Assembly: GCA_016296235.1 (NCBI GenBank)
Contig: JAEDJR010000052.1
Coordinates: 1-11,298, forward strand
Length of the DNA stretch: 11,298 nucleotides
Direction of reading: 5' to 3'
DNA from: Oscillospiraceae bacterium
Lineage (GTDB): Bacteria > Bacillota > Clostridia > Oscillospirales > Oscillospiraceae
The position numbers were made by a program, and so were the translations under genes. The first letter of the stretch is position 1, and each line of letters begins with the position of its first letter. Positions 1-7,901 of the stretch are shown here, one piece after another. The notes beneath the pieces were generated by a model that made no database searches, had not been told where the DNA came from, and worked only from the letters and a program-made list of their open reading frames with translations.

Positions 1-2387
<2,387 letters not shown>

Positions 2388-2400
2388 TTCCGATCCAATT

Positions 2401-2437
2401 AAAAATTCCCTCTGGCCGTGGGCCAGAGGGAATTTTT
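2401..2437. terminator. Strong rho-independent terminator after rpoC, probably bidirectional
   Basis: A perfect 17-bp inverted repeat (2401-2417 with 2421-2437, triloop GTG) starts 13 bases after the rpoC stop. It is flanked by A5 on the left and T5 on the right, so a U-run follows the hairpin on both strands. It ends rpoC transcription and could also stop read-through from the minus-strand transporter operon. Confidence 0.93.
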
Positions 2438-2440
2438 CAA

Positions 2441-2478
2441 CTGTCATTGAGAGGCCCGGCAGGGCCGTGGCAATCCGT
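2441..2478 (+). repeat. TGTCATTGCGAGG-type interspersed palindromic repeat, copy 1
   Basis: This 38-base copy begins CTGTCATTGAGAGG and ends CGTGGCAATCCGT. It shares both ends with the two copies at 5167-5203 and 5240-5278, apart from one base (GAGAGG for GCGAGG). The centre forms a GGCCC/GGGCC stem. A badly degraded direct copy may follow at about 2478-2508 (TGTCAT ... CGTGGAAT), but that is weak. It lies directly after the rpoC terminator. Confidence 0.75.
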
Positions 2479-2516
2479 GTCATCTCGCAGGGACTGCCGG
2501 CGTGGAATGTATACTG

Positions 2517-2548
2517 AAATCCCCTCCGGCCATGGTCAGAGGGGATTT
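2517..2548 (-). terminator. Probable terminator of the amino acid transporter operon
   Basis: A 15-base inverted repeat with two imperfect positions (2517-2531 with 2534-2548; outer ten pairs AAATCCCCTC/GAGGGGATTT are perfect) lies 11 bases beyond the stop of the ATPase gene. The U-run in minus-strand RNA is only about three bases, so it is weaker than the rpoC terminator it faces. Confidence 0.75.
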
Positions 2549-2559
2549 GATGGAAGATC

Positions 2560-3303
2560 TCAGAGCACCTTGCTCAGGAAGTCCTGCAGTCTGGGGTTTT
2601 TGGGACTGCCAAAGACCTCTGTGGGGGTACCTTCCTCCAGGAGCTTGCCCTGGTCCATGAAGAGCACCCGGCTGGCGACTTCTTTGGCAAATCCCATCTC
2701 GTGGGTGACCACCACCATGGTCATGCCCTCGTGGGCCAGCTCCTTCATAACGTCCAGTACCTCGCCGACCATCTCCGGATCCAGGGCGGAGGTGGGCTCG
2801 TCGAACAGCATGACCTCCGGCTCCATGCACAGAGCGCGGACGATGGCGACACGCTGCTTCTGACCGCCGGACAGCTGGCTGGGATAGGCCTGGGCACGAT
2901 CTGCCAGGCCCACCCGCTGCAGCAGGCTCATGGCCTTTTCCTCGGCCTCGGCCTTGCTCTTTTTCAGCAGCTGGATGGGAGCCAGGGTCATGTTCTGCAG
3001 GATGGTCATATGGGGGAAGAGGTTGAAGTGCTGGAATACCATGCCCATTTTCTGCCGGTGGAGGTTGATGTTCACGGATTTGTCCGTGATGTCCACGCCG
3101 TGGAAGAACACCTGGCCGCCGGTGGGAACCTCCAGCAGGTTCAGGCACCGCAGGAAGGTGGACTTGCCGGAGCCGGAGGGGCCGATGATGACGACCACTT
3201 CGCCCTGGTGGATTTCAGCGCTGACGCCGTCCAGCGCTTTGATTTCTCCGCTGTCAAAATGCTTCTGCAGATTGACAGCCTGAATAATGGCCTTACCGCT
3301 CAC
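2560..3303 (-). CDS. Amino acid ABC transporter, ATP-binding protein (GlnQ/ArtM type)
   Basis: This is the cytoplasmic ATPase of a polar/basic amino acid importer, 247 aa, the usual length for the family. Visible motifs: Walker [10 protein letters not shown] at 41-49, Q-loop Q91 in [10 protein letters not shown], signature LSGGQ at 144-148, Walker B VMLFDEP with the catalytic Glu at 164-170, D-loop SALD, and switch His H201 in VVTHEMGFA. The start codon is GTG (complement of 3301-3303), supported by an AAAGGAGG ribosome binding site about 10 bases upstream. The first 11 bases overlap the end of the permease gene, a sign of translational coupling. It is the last gene of lipoprotein-permease-ATPase. 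Substrate cannot be read from this subunit; GlnQ, ArtM and HisP homologues look alike at this level. Confidence 0.95.
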   Translation of the reverse strand: MSGKAIIQAVNLQKHFDSGEIKALDGVSAEIHQGEVVVIIGPSGSGKSTFLRCLNLLEVPTGGQVFFHGVDITDKSVNINLHRQKMGMVFQHFNLFPHMTILQNMTLAPIQLLKKSKAEAEEKAMSLLQRVGLADRAQAYPSQLSGGQKQRVAIVRALCMEPEVMLFDEPTSALDPEMVGEVLDVMKELAHEGMTMVVVTHEMGFAKEVASRVLFMDQGKLLEEGTPTEVFGSPKNPRLQDFLSKVL

Positions 3304-4075
3304 TGCTGCGCAGCCTCCTTTCCAGTTTGCCGACCAGATGGGTAAAGAACATGACCATTGCCAGATAGATCAGAGCCGTCAGCAGAAGGGGCAGCAGATA
3401 GTCATAGGCGTTGCCGCCGACAATGTTGCCCGCGTAGGTCAGATCTGCCACGCTGACGTAGCCTGCCACGGCGGTCTCCTTCAGAAGAACGATAAACTCG
3501 TTGGCCAGGGCCGGAAGCACGGCCTTGAAGGCCTGGGGGAGGATAATATGACGCATGGTCGCCACATAGCCGAAGCCCAGAGAGCGTCCGGCTTCCATCT
3601 GGCCCGGATCCACAGCCATAATGCCGCTGCGGATAATCTCCGCCACATAGGCGCCGGAGTTGATGCCGAAGGCAAAGGCAGCGATCATGACGCCGTTGCG
3701 GCTGGAGGAAAAGACCACAAAGTACCAGATCAGCAGCTGCACCACCACGGGTGTGCCGCGGATGACCGTCAGATATACCTTGCAGACGGCGTTGACCACG
3801 CGCAGAACGTGCTTCGCGGGGCCCTGCATTTCCGAACCGTTTTTGTCCCAGATGGCCCGGACAAGCGCCACCACAACGCCGAGCACCACGCCCATCATCA
3901 GGGCCAGAGCGGTCAGCAGCAGGGTGTGACCCAGACCGGTGACGAACATCTGATAGCGGTTATCGAAAATAAAGCATTTATAGATATCAAAACAGAGCTT
4001 CTCAAGCCACTCCGGCAGATTCAGGATCCATTGCGGGGCAATTTCGGGCCAGAGGGCGGCAGGACTGGGTCCCAT
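3293..4075 (-). CDS. Amino acid ABC transporter, permease (HisM/GlnP family)
   Basis: This 260-aa inner-membrane permease should form the translocation path as a homodimer, since only one permease gene is present. A long N-terminal stretch (about 1-43) precedes the first membrane segment (about 44-72). The family motif RGTP is at 106-109, followed by a membrane segment ([13 protein letters not shown]), and further hydrophobic segments lie near 128-148, 185-210 and 226-247. The EAA loop that docks on the ATPase is at about 161-181 ([10 protein letters not shown]...ILPQ). The ATG has AAGGAGA 8-9 bases upstream. It starts 78 bases after the lipoprotein gene, with a hairpin in the gap, and overlaps the ATPase start by 11 bases. 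Confidence 0.95.
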   Translation of the reverse strand: MGPSPAALWPEIAPQWILNLPEWLEKLCFDIYKCFIFDNRYQMFVTGLGHTLLLTALALMMGVVLGVVVALVRAIWDKNGSEMQGPAKHVLRVVNAVCKVYLTVIRGTPVVVQLLIWYFVVFSSSRNGVMIAAFAFGINSGAYVAEIIRSGIMAVDPGQMEAGRSLGFGYVATMRHIILPQAFKAVLPALANEFIVLLKETAVAGYVSVADLTYAGNIVGGNAYDYLLPLLLTALIYLAMVMFFTHLVGKLERRLRSSER

Positions 4076-4109
4076 ACTGTCATCTCCTTCTCAAACATAG
4101 CGCTTAAAC

Positions 4110-4135
4110 AAGGGGCCCGGAGACCCGGACCCCTT
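4110..4135 (-). terminator. Hairpin between lipoprotein and permease genes (attenuator or RNA-stabilising element)
   Basis: An 11-base inverted repeat (4110-4120 with 4125-4135, loop of four) sits in the 78-base gap. Its one non-Watson-Crick position is C.A on the plus strand but G.U in minus-strand RNA, so it folds fully only in the operon transcript. The run after it (GTTTAAGC) is a poor U-tract. Inference: partial termination or 3'-end protection that would leave more lipoprotein message than permease/ATPase message. Confidence 0.65.
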
Positions 4136-4153
4136 ACAGTGGATTGGGCTGCG

Positions 4154-4939
4154 TTATTCCGCAGGAATATACTTGTCAACGATCTTCTGCACGGTGCCGT
4201 CGTCGATCAGCTCCTGCAGGGCCTTGTTGACGGCTTCGTAGAGCTCGGGCTTATCCTTGCTCATGGCGGCGGCGTAGTCCTCCAGGACGTATTCCGTCTC
4301 CAGGATCTTCAGGCCGCCGATGGAAGCCACAAAGGCTTTGGCGGGTTCGTTGTCGATGACCACGCAGTCCACCTTGCCTGTGACCAGAGCCTGCACGGCG
4401 TCCACGCCCTTGCTGTAGCGGTTGATGGTGGCGAGACCCTCGTCCTCCAGATCCCAGGTGGTGTACAGGTCGCCGGTGGTGTTCCGCTGCACGCCGATCA
4501 CATGATTGGCGCCTTCGGCAAACAGATCATCCACAGAGGTAATGGCGGAGTCCTCGGTGACGATGACCACCTGCACGCCGGTGGCGTAGCTGACGGTGAA
4601 GTCCACGGCTTCCTTGCGCTCCTCGGTCACGGTCATGCCGGCCAGACCGATGTCGGCCTTGCCGCCCTGGACGGCGGTGGTGATGGAGTCAAACTCCATA
4701 TCGTCGATCTGGAGCTCCAGACCCAGCTTCTCGGCGATGGCGCCGGCGATCTCGGCGTCAATGCCGACGATCTTGCCGTTTTCCATATATTCATAGGGAG
4801 GGAAGGCCGCGTTGGTCGCCATGGTCAGGACGCCGGGGGTTGTGGTGTTCAGGCTGGAAGCGGCGTCTTTCTTGGGGCCGCAGGCCGTCAGACTGAGAAC
4901 CAAAATCAGAGCCAGAAGCAAAGCAATTGTTTTTTTCAT
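4154..4939 (-). CDS. Amino acid ABC transporter, substrate-binding lipoprotein
   Basis: This 261-aa solute receptor is anchored outside the membrane. Residues 1-20 form a lipoprotein signal: MKK, a hydrophobic core and lipobox LTAC, with lipidated Cys20. The rest is a periplasmic-binding-protein type 2 fold of the family-3 amino acid receptors: ATNAAFPPYEY (41-51), GKIVGIDAEI (55-64), MEFDSI (81-86), GKADIGLAG (93-101) and TEERKEAVDFT (105-115). Arg108 is the residue expected to grip the ligand carboxylate. The VVIDNEPA hinge segment is at 193-200. Such sequences are often labelled basic or polar amino acid binding. The ARG-box-like site upstream hints at arginine or a relative, but the ligand is not proved. 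Ribosome binding site AGAGG lies about 9 bases before the ATG. Confidence 0.94.
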   Translation of the reverse strand: MKKTIALLLALILVLSLTACGPKKDAASSLNTTTPGVLTMATNAAFPPYEYMENGKIVGIDAEIAGAIAEKLGLELQIDDMEFDSITTAVQGGKADIGLAGMTVTEERKEAVDFTVSYATGVQVVIVTEDSAITSVDDLFAEGANHVIGVQRNTTGDLYTTWDLEDEGLATINRYSKGVDAVQALVTGKVDCVVIDNEPAKAFVASIGGLKILETEYVLEDYAAAMSKDKPELYEAVNKALQELIDDGTVQKIVDKYIPAE

Positions 4940-4962
4940 GGGGTAATCCTCTTTTCTTCAGG

Positions 4963-4976
4963 TGAATGTTTATGCA
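4963..4976. promoter_or_regulatory. ARG-box-like operator candidate at the transporter start site
   Basis: The plus strand reads TGAATGTTTATGCA. This fits the ArgR/AhrC half-site arrangement TGAAT-N4-ATKCA (from memory: E. coli TGAAT-WWWW-ATTCA, with ATKCA allowed in Bacillus), with G at one central W position. It covers the predicted transcription start just downstream of the -10, a natural position for repression. A poorer second candidate is TGCATATATATACG at 5017-5030. Isolated TGAAT/ATTCA half-sites lie farther upstream (5049, 5075, 5124-5138). Confidence 0.45.
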
Positions 4977-4979
4977 TAT

Positions 4980-5008
4980 AAGGTATCACCATAACCAGAA
5001 AAAGTCAA
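4980..5008 (-). promoter_or_regulatory. Sigma-A-type promoter of the amino acid transporter operon
   Basis: Read on the minus strand: -35 TTGACT (5003-5008), spacer of exactly 17 bases, extended -10 TGATACCTT (hexamer 4980-4985). Transcription would begin near 4973, giving a leader of about 34 bases before the lipoprotein ATG. TTGACT and the TG extension are strong; TACCTT is a moderate -10. Confidence 0.7.
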
Positions 5009-5166
5009 GGGCATTATGCATATATATACGAGCAAAGTACAATATTTGTGAATTTAACACAGGAAAATCACGATATTCACCGGATTTCTGTTGCATATTT
5101 CAAGGGAGATCCTGACCGGAAACTGAATATTCATGAATACGGTTTGTACGGGAGCATTTCGAAGGA

Positions 5167-5203
5167 ACGGATTGCCGCGTCGCTTCGCTCCTCGCAATGA
5201 CAG
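5167..5203 (-). repeat. TGTCATTGCGAGG-type interspersed palindromic repeat, copy 2
   Basis: On the minus strand this 37-base copy reads CTGTCATTGCGAGGAGCG then AAGCGACGCGGCAATCCGT. It matches the ends of copies 1 and 3 but has a different centre (GCGAAGC in place of a GC-rich stem). It is inverted relative to copy 3, 36 bases away, and the outer arms pair from 5165-5178 with 5267-5280 apart from one base. Confidence 0.85.
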
Positions 5204-5239
5204 GGGTATTTGGCAGTCTGCGCAAATCCTCAAATTCCA

Positions 5240-5278
5240 CTGTCATTGCGAGGCCCCGGAGGGGCCGTGGCAATCCGT
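5240..5278 (+). repeat. TGTCATTGCGAGG-type interspersed palindromic repeat, copy 3
   Basis: This 39-base copy has ends CTGTCATTGCGAGG and CGTGGCAATCCGT and a centre that folds as GGCCCC-GGA-GGGGCC. With copy 2 it makes a head-to-head pair, an arrangement known from REP/BIME-type elements. No transposase lies nearby, so it is non-autonomous if mobile. Confidence 0.85.
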
Positions 5279-5307
5279 TCACACTCAGCACATCATAAAA
5301 ACTATTC

Positions 5308-5338
5308 AGGGCTGCTGCAAATGAATTGCAGCAGCCCT
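5308..5338 (-). terminator. Rho-independent terminator of asnA-asnS
   Basis: A perfect 13-bp stem (5308-5320 with 5326-5338, loop of five) begins 6 bases after the asnS stop codon. On the minus strand it is followed, after about six bases, by a run of five T. The short offset of the T-run is slightly unusual, but the stem is strong. Confidence 0.85.
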
Positions 5339-5344
5339 TGTGCA

Positions 5345-6739
5345 TTACAGATCGCAGTTGTTGACGGTTCTGGGGAAGGGGATCACGTCGCGGATGTTGC
5401 CCATGCCCGTGAGGTACATGACGCAGCGCTCGAAGCCCAGACCGAAGCCGGCGTGGCGGGCGGAGCCATATTTCCGCAGATCCAGGTAGAAGCCGTAGTC
5501 CTCGGGCTTCAGTCCCAGCTCGTTCATGCGGGCCAGCAGGGTGTCGTAGTCGTCCTCACGCTGGCTGCCGCCGATGATTTCGCCGATGCCCGGCACCAGG
5601 CAGTCCATGGCGGCCACGGTCTTGCCGTCGGGATTCAGCTTCATATAGAAGGCCTTGATCTCCTTGGGATAGTCCGTGACAAACACGGGACGCTGGAAGA
5701 CAACCTCGGTCAGATACCGCTCGTGCTCGGTCTGCAGGTCGCTGCCCCAGTGGACGGGATATTCGAACTGGTCGTTGTGTTCCTCCAGGATCTTGATGGC
5801 GTCGGTGTAGGTGATGTGGCCGAATTCGGAATTCATCACATGGTTCAGGCGATCCAGCAGGCCCTTGTCGATGAACTGGTTGAAGAAGGCCATTTCCTCG
5901 GGGGCGTGCTCCAGCACATAGGCGATGACGTACTTAATCATGGCCTCTGCCAGCTCCATATCGTCCTCCAGATCGGCAAAGGCGATCTCCGGCTCGATCA
6001 TCCAGAACTCGGCGGCGTGGCGGGTGGTGTTGGAGTTCTCGGCCCGGAAGGTGGGGCCGAAGGTGTAGATGTTGCGGAAGGCCATGGCGTAGGTTTCGCC
6101 GTTGAGCTGGCCGGAAACGGTCAGGTTGGTGGGCTTGTTGAAGAAGTCCCGGGAGAAGTCCACCTTGCCGTCCTCCGTCATGGGGACGTTGGCCAGATCC
6201 AGGGTGGTGACCTGGAACATCTCGCCGGCGCCCTCGCAGTCGGAGCCGGTAATCAGGGGCGTGTGGACGTAGACAAAGTCCTGCTCCTGGAAGAACTTGT
6301 GGATGGCGTAGGCGGCCAGAGAGCGGACGCGGAACACGGCCTGGAAGGTGTTGGTTCTGGGCCGCAGATGGGTGATGGTCCGCAGGAACTCCATGGAGTG
6401 GGCCTTGGGCTGCAGGGGGAAATCGGGGGTGGAGGCGCCCTCCACGGTGATTTCGGAAGCCTTCAGCTCGAAGGGCTGCTTGGCGTTGGGAGTTTCCACC
6501 AGAGTGCCCCGGACGATGACGGCAGCGCCGACATTGAATTTGCTGACGGCCTGGAAGTTGGGCAGGGTATCCTCGTAGACCACCTGCAGAGGCTTGAAGT
6601 AGGTGCCGTCGGACAGAACCAGGAAGCCGTAGGTTTTCTGGGGACGGCGGTTGCGGATCCAGCCGCCGACTGCGACCTCTTTCCCGGCGTATTCGGCGGT
6701 GTTCTTAAACAGTTCTCGGACAGAAATCAGATGTTCCAT
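5345..6739 (-). CDS. asnS: Asparagine--tRNA ligase
   Basis: This 464-aa class IIb aminoacyl-tRNA synthetase joins asparagine to tRNA-Asn in the cytoplasm; the length is normal. The N-terminal OB-fold anticodon-binding domain is about residues 15-105 ([26 protein letters not shown]). The catalytic domain follows: [16 protein letters not shown] (160-175), motif 2 at about 227-250 ([12 protein letters not shown]...EFWMIEPE), and motif 3 at about 431-457 ([15 protein letters not shown]). The sequence is AsnRS-like rather than AspRS-like ([10 protein letters not shown] and the C-terminal [10 protein letters not shown]). The start has TAAGGAGCG 11 bases upstream. It begins 46 bases after asnA, so the two are almost surely co-transcribed. 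Its presence suggests direct charging of tRNA-Asn rather than only the amidotransferase route. Confidence 0.97.
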   Translation of the reverse strand: MEHLISVRELFKNTAEYAGKEVAVGGWIRNRRPQKTYGFLVLSDGTYFKPLQVVYEDTLPNFQAVSKFNVGAAVIVRGTLVETPNAKQPFELKASEITVEGASTPDFPLQPKAHSMEFLRTITHLRPRTNTFQAVFRVRSLAAYAIHKFFQEQDFVYVHTPLITGSDCEGAGEMFQVTTLDLANVPMTEDGKVDFSRDFFNKPTNLTVSGQLNGETYAMAFRNIYTFGPTFRAENSNTTRHAAEFWMIEPEIAFADLEDDMELAEAMIKYVIAYVLEHAPEEMAFFNQFIDKGLLDRLNHVMNSEFGHITYTDAIKILEEHNDQFEYPVHWGSDLQTEHERYLTEVVFQRPVFVTDYPKEIKAFYMKLNPDGKTVAAMDCLVPGIGEIIGGSQREDDYDTLLARMNELGLKPEDYGFYLDLRKYGSARHAGFGLGFERCVMYLTGMGNIRDVIPFPRTVNNCDL

Positions 6740-6785
6740 AATGTTATTCGCTCCTTAAGCGTTGTTATCGTGGGTGATGGATGCG

Positions 6786-7793
6786 TTACAGCAGGAGAAC
6801 GCCGGCTTTCTCGCAGGCGGCCCGGGTCTCGGGATCCCACAGGCTGGACTGGACTTCGCCGATGTGGCAGGTGCCGACCATCAGCATGCACAGGCGGCTC
6901 TGGCCGATGCCGCCGCCCATGGTCAGGGGCAGCTGGCCTGCCAGCAGCATCCTGTGGAAGGGCAGCTGCCGCCGGTCATCGCAGCCGGCCTCGGTCAGCT
7001 GGCGATCCAGACTCTCGGGACTGACCCGGATGCCCATGGAGGAGACTTCAAAGCTGCAGCCCAGCACGTCGTTCCAGAACAGGATGTCGCCGTTGAGATC
7101 CCAGTCGTCATAGTCGGGCGCCCGGCCGTCGTGGGGCTTGCCGCTTTTCAGCTTCCGGCCGATCTGCATGAGGAATACGGTCTTGTGCTCCCGGCAGATG
7201 GCGTTTTCCCGCTCCTTGGGCGTCAGCTCCGGCCAGCGGTCCTCCAGCTCCTGGCTGGTGACGAAGGTCACCTCCCGGCACAGGTGGGAGTGCAGGCTGG
7301 GAAACGCCACGTCCAGGGCTTCGGCGGTCTCACAGATGGCGCCGACGATGTCCCGGACCGTGCGCTTCAGATAGTCCACATTCCGGTCCTCTTCCGTGAT
7401 GATTTTTTCCCAATCCCACTGGTCCACATAGACGGAGTGGAGGTTATCCACCACTTCATCCCGGCGGATGGCGTTCATATCGGTAAACAGGCCCTTGCCC
7501 GGGTGAAAGCCGTAGCGCTTCAGGGCCAGCCGCTTCCATTTGGCCAGGGAGTGAACCACCTGGGCATTGGTTCCCACGTCGGGGATATCAAAGCCCACGG
7601 GCCGCTCGTAGCCGTTGAGGTTATCGTTGAGTCCGGAATTCTCCTCCACAAACAGCGGGGCGGATACCCGCCGCAGATTCAGGGCATTGGACAAATTCAC
7701 CTGAAAATTGCTCTTGATGAACTCGATGGCCCGCTGCATTTCGTATACGGATAAGGGCGTCTGGTAGCCCTCGGGGAGGAAGACCTTGCTCAT
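6786..7793 (-). CDS. asnA: Aspartate--ammonia ligase (asparagine synthetase A)
   Basis: This enzyme makes asparagine from aspartate, ammonia and ATP (forming AMP), using ammonia rather than glutamine. It is 335 aa, normal for AsnA, which is a relative of class II tRNA synthetases. Visible family segments: LNLRRVSAPLF (38-48), GYERPVGFDIP (61-71), LHSVYVDQWDWE (118-129), LHSHLCREVTFVTSQELE (167-184), HDGRAPDYDDW (221-231), VSSMGIRV (250-257) and the class II motif-3-like GGGIGQSR (293-300). I chose the ATG at 7791-7793 because GAGGTG lies five bases upstream and MSKVFLPEGYQ is where homologues begin. An in-frame ATG at 7856 would add 21 unlike residues, lies within the predicted -35 hexamer and has no good ribosome site. 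It is first in the asnA-asnS pair. Confidence 0.96.
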   Translation of the reverse strand: MSKVFLPEGYQTPLSVYEMQRAIEFIKSNFQVNLSNALNLRRVSAPLFVEENSGLNDNLNGYERPVGFDIPDVGTNAQVVHSLAKWKRLALKRYGFHPGKGLFTDMNAIRRDEVVDNLHSVYVDQWDWEKIITEEDRNVDYLKRTVRDIVGAICETAEALDVAFPSLHSHLCREVTFVTSQELEDRWPELTPKERENAICREHKTVFLMQIGRKLKSGKPHDGRAPDYDDWDLNGDILFWNDVLGCSFEVSSMGIRVSPESLDRQLTEAGCDDRRQLPFHRMLLAGQLPLTMGGGIGQSRLCMLMVGTCHIGEVQSSLWDPETRAACEKAGVLLL

Positions 7794-7827
7794 AGAAACA
7801 CCTCGTTTCAAATTTACTATACCGCTT

Positions 7828-7856
7828 AATATACAATATTTTCCCACAGGATGCAA
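7828..7856 (-). promoter_or_regulatory. Sigma-A-type promoter of asnA-asnS
   Basis: Read on the minus strand: -35 TTGCAT (7851-7856), 17-base spacer, -10 TATATT (7828-7833). Transcription would begin around 7821, giving a leader of under 30 bases. That is too short for a T-box or other riboswitch, so any control should act at the promoter. Confidence 0.7.
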
Positions 7857-7869
7857 GAGATATGTTTGT

Positions 7870-7893
7870 CCCGCGCACCAAAAGGCACGCGGG
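7870..7893 (-). terminator. Hairpin after ygiQ, probable 3' end without a U-run
   Basis: In minus-strand RNA, CCCGCGUGCC and GGUGCGCGGG form ten continuous pairs, two of them G.U, with a UUUU loop, 8 bases after the ygiQ stop. On the plus strand those two positions are C.A mismatches, so the structure belongs to the minus-strand transcript. No T-run follows, so it may act as a weak terminator or protect the 3' end. The asnA promoter begins 14 bases further on. Confidence 0.6.
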
Positions 7894-7901
7894 GCAGCAG
7901 A

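Larger units (their letters stand above)
4940..5344. other. 405-bp gene-free region between transporter operon and asnS
   Basis: There is no credible gene here. About 4960-5100 is AT-rich and holds the transporter promoter, the ARG-box-like site and two copies of TATGCATATA (4971-4980 and 5015-5024). 5165-5280 holds a pair of inverted interspersed repeats. 5308-5338 is the asnS terminator. Both flanking transcription units are on the minus strand, so this is an end-to-start gap between operons. Short open frames over the repeats (with strings such as ARSEATRQS) are products of the repeat sequence, not proteins. Confidence 0.8.

Noticed and set aside
3287..4981. 564-codon open frame on the plus strand
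   Set aside because: Antisense to the permease and binding-protein genes, which carry clear family motifs; the frame has no motif of its own.
5100..5345. Short open frame of 81 codons on the minus strand
   Set aside because: It reads through the interspersed repeats and gives the ARSEATRQS-like peptide that such repeats produce by chance; no ribosome site was seen.
5210..7024. 604-codon open frame on the plus strand
   Set aside because: It lies antisense to asnS and the end of asnA, shows no recognisable domain, and is low-complexity (Gly/Val/His/Leu-rich) as expected from the shadow of GC-rich codons.
7794..7856. Upstream ATG at 7856 for asnA (21 extra residues)
   Set aside because: The ATG at 7793 has a good GAGGTG site and begins where AsnA homologues do; the upstream ATG falls in the predicted -35 box.
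7794..7901. T-box or riboswitch before asnA-asnS
   Set aside because: The gap is 108 bases, part of it the ygiQ 3' hairpin, and the predicted leader is under 30 bases; no T-box sequence is visible.
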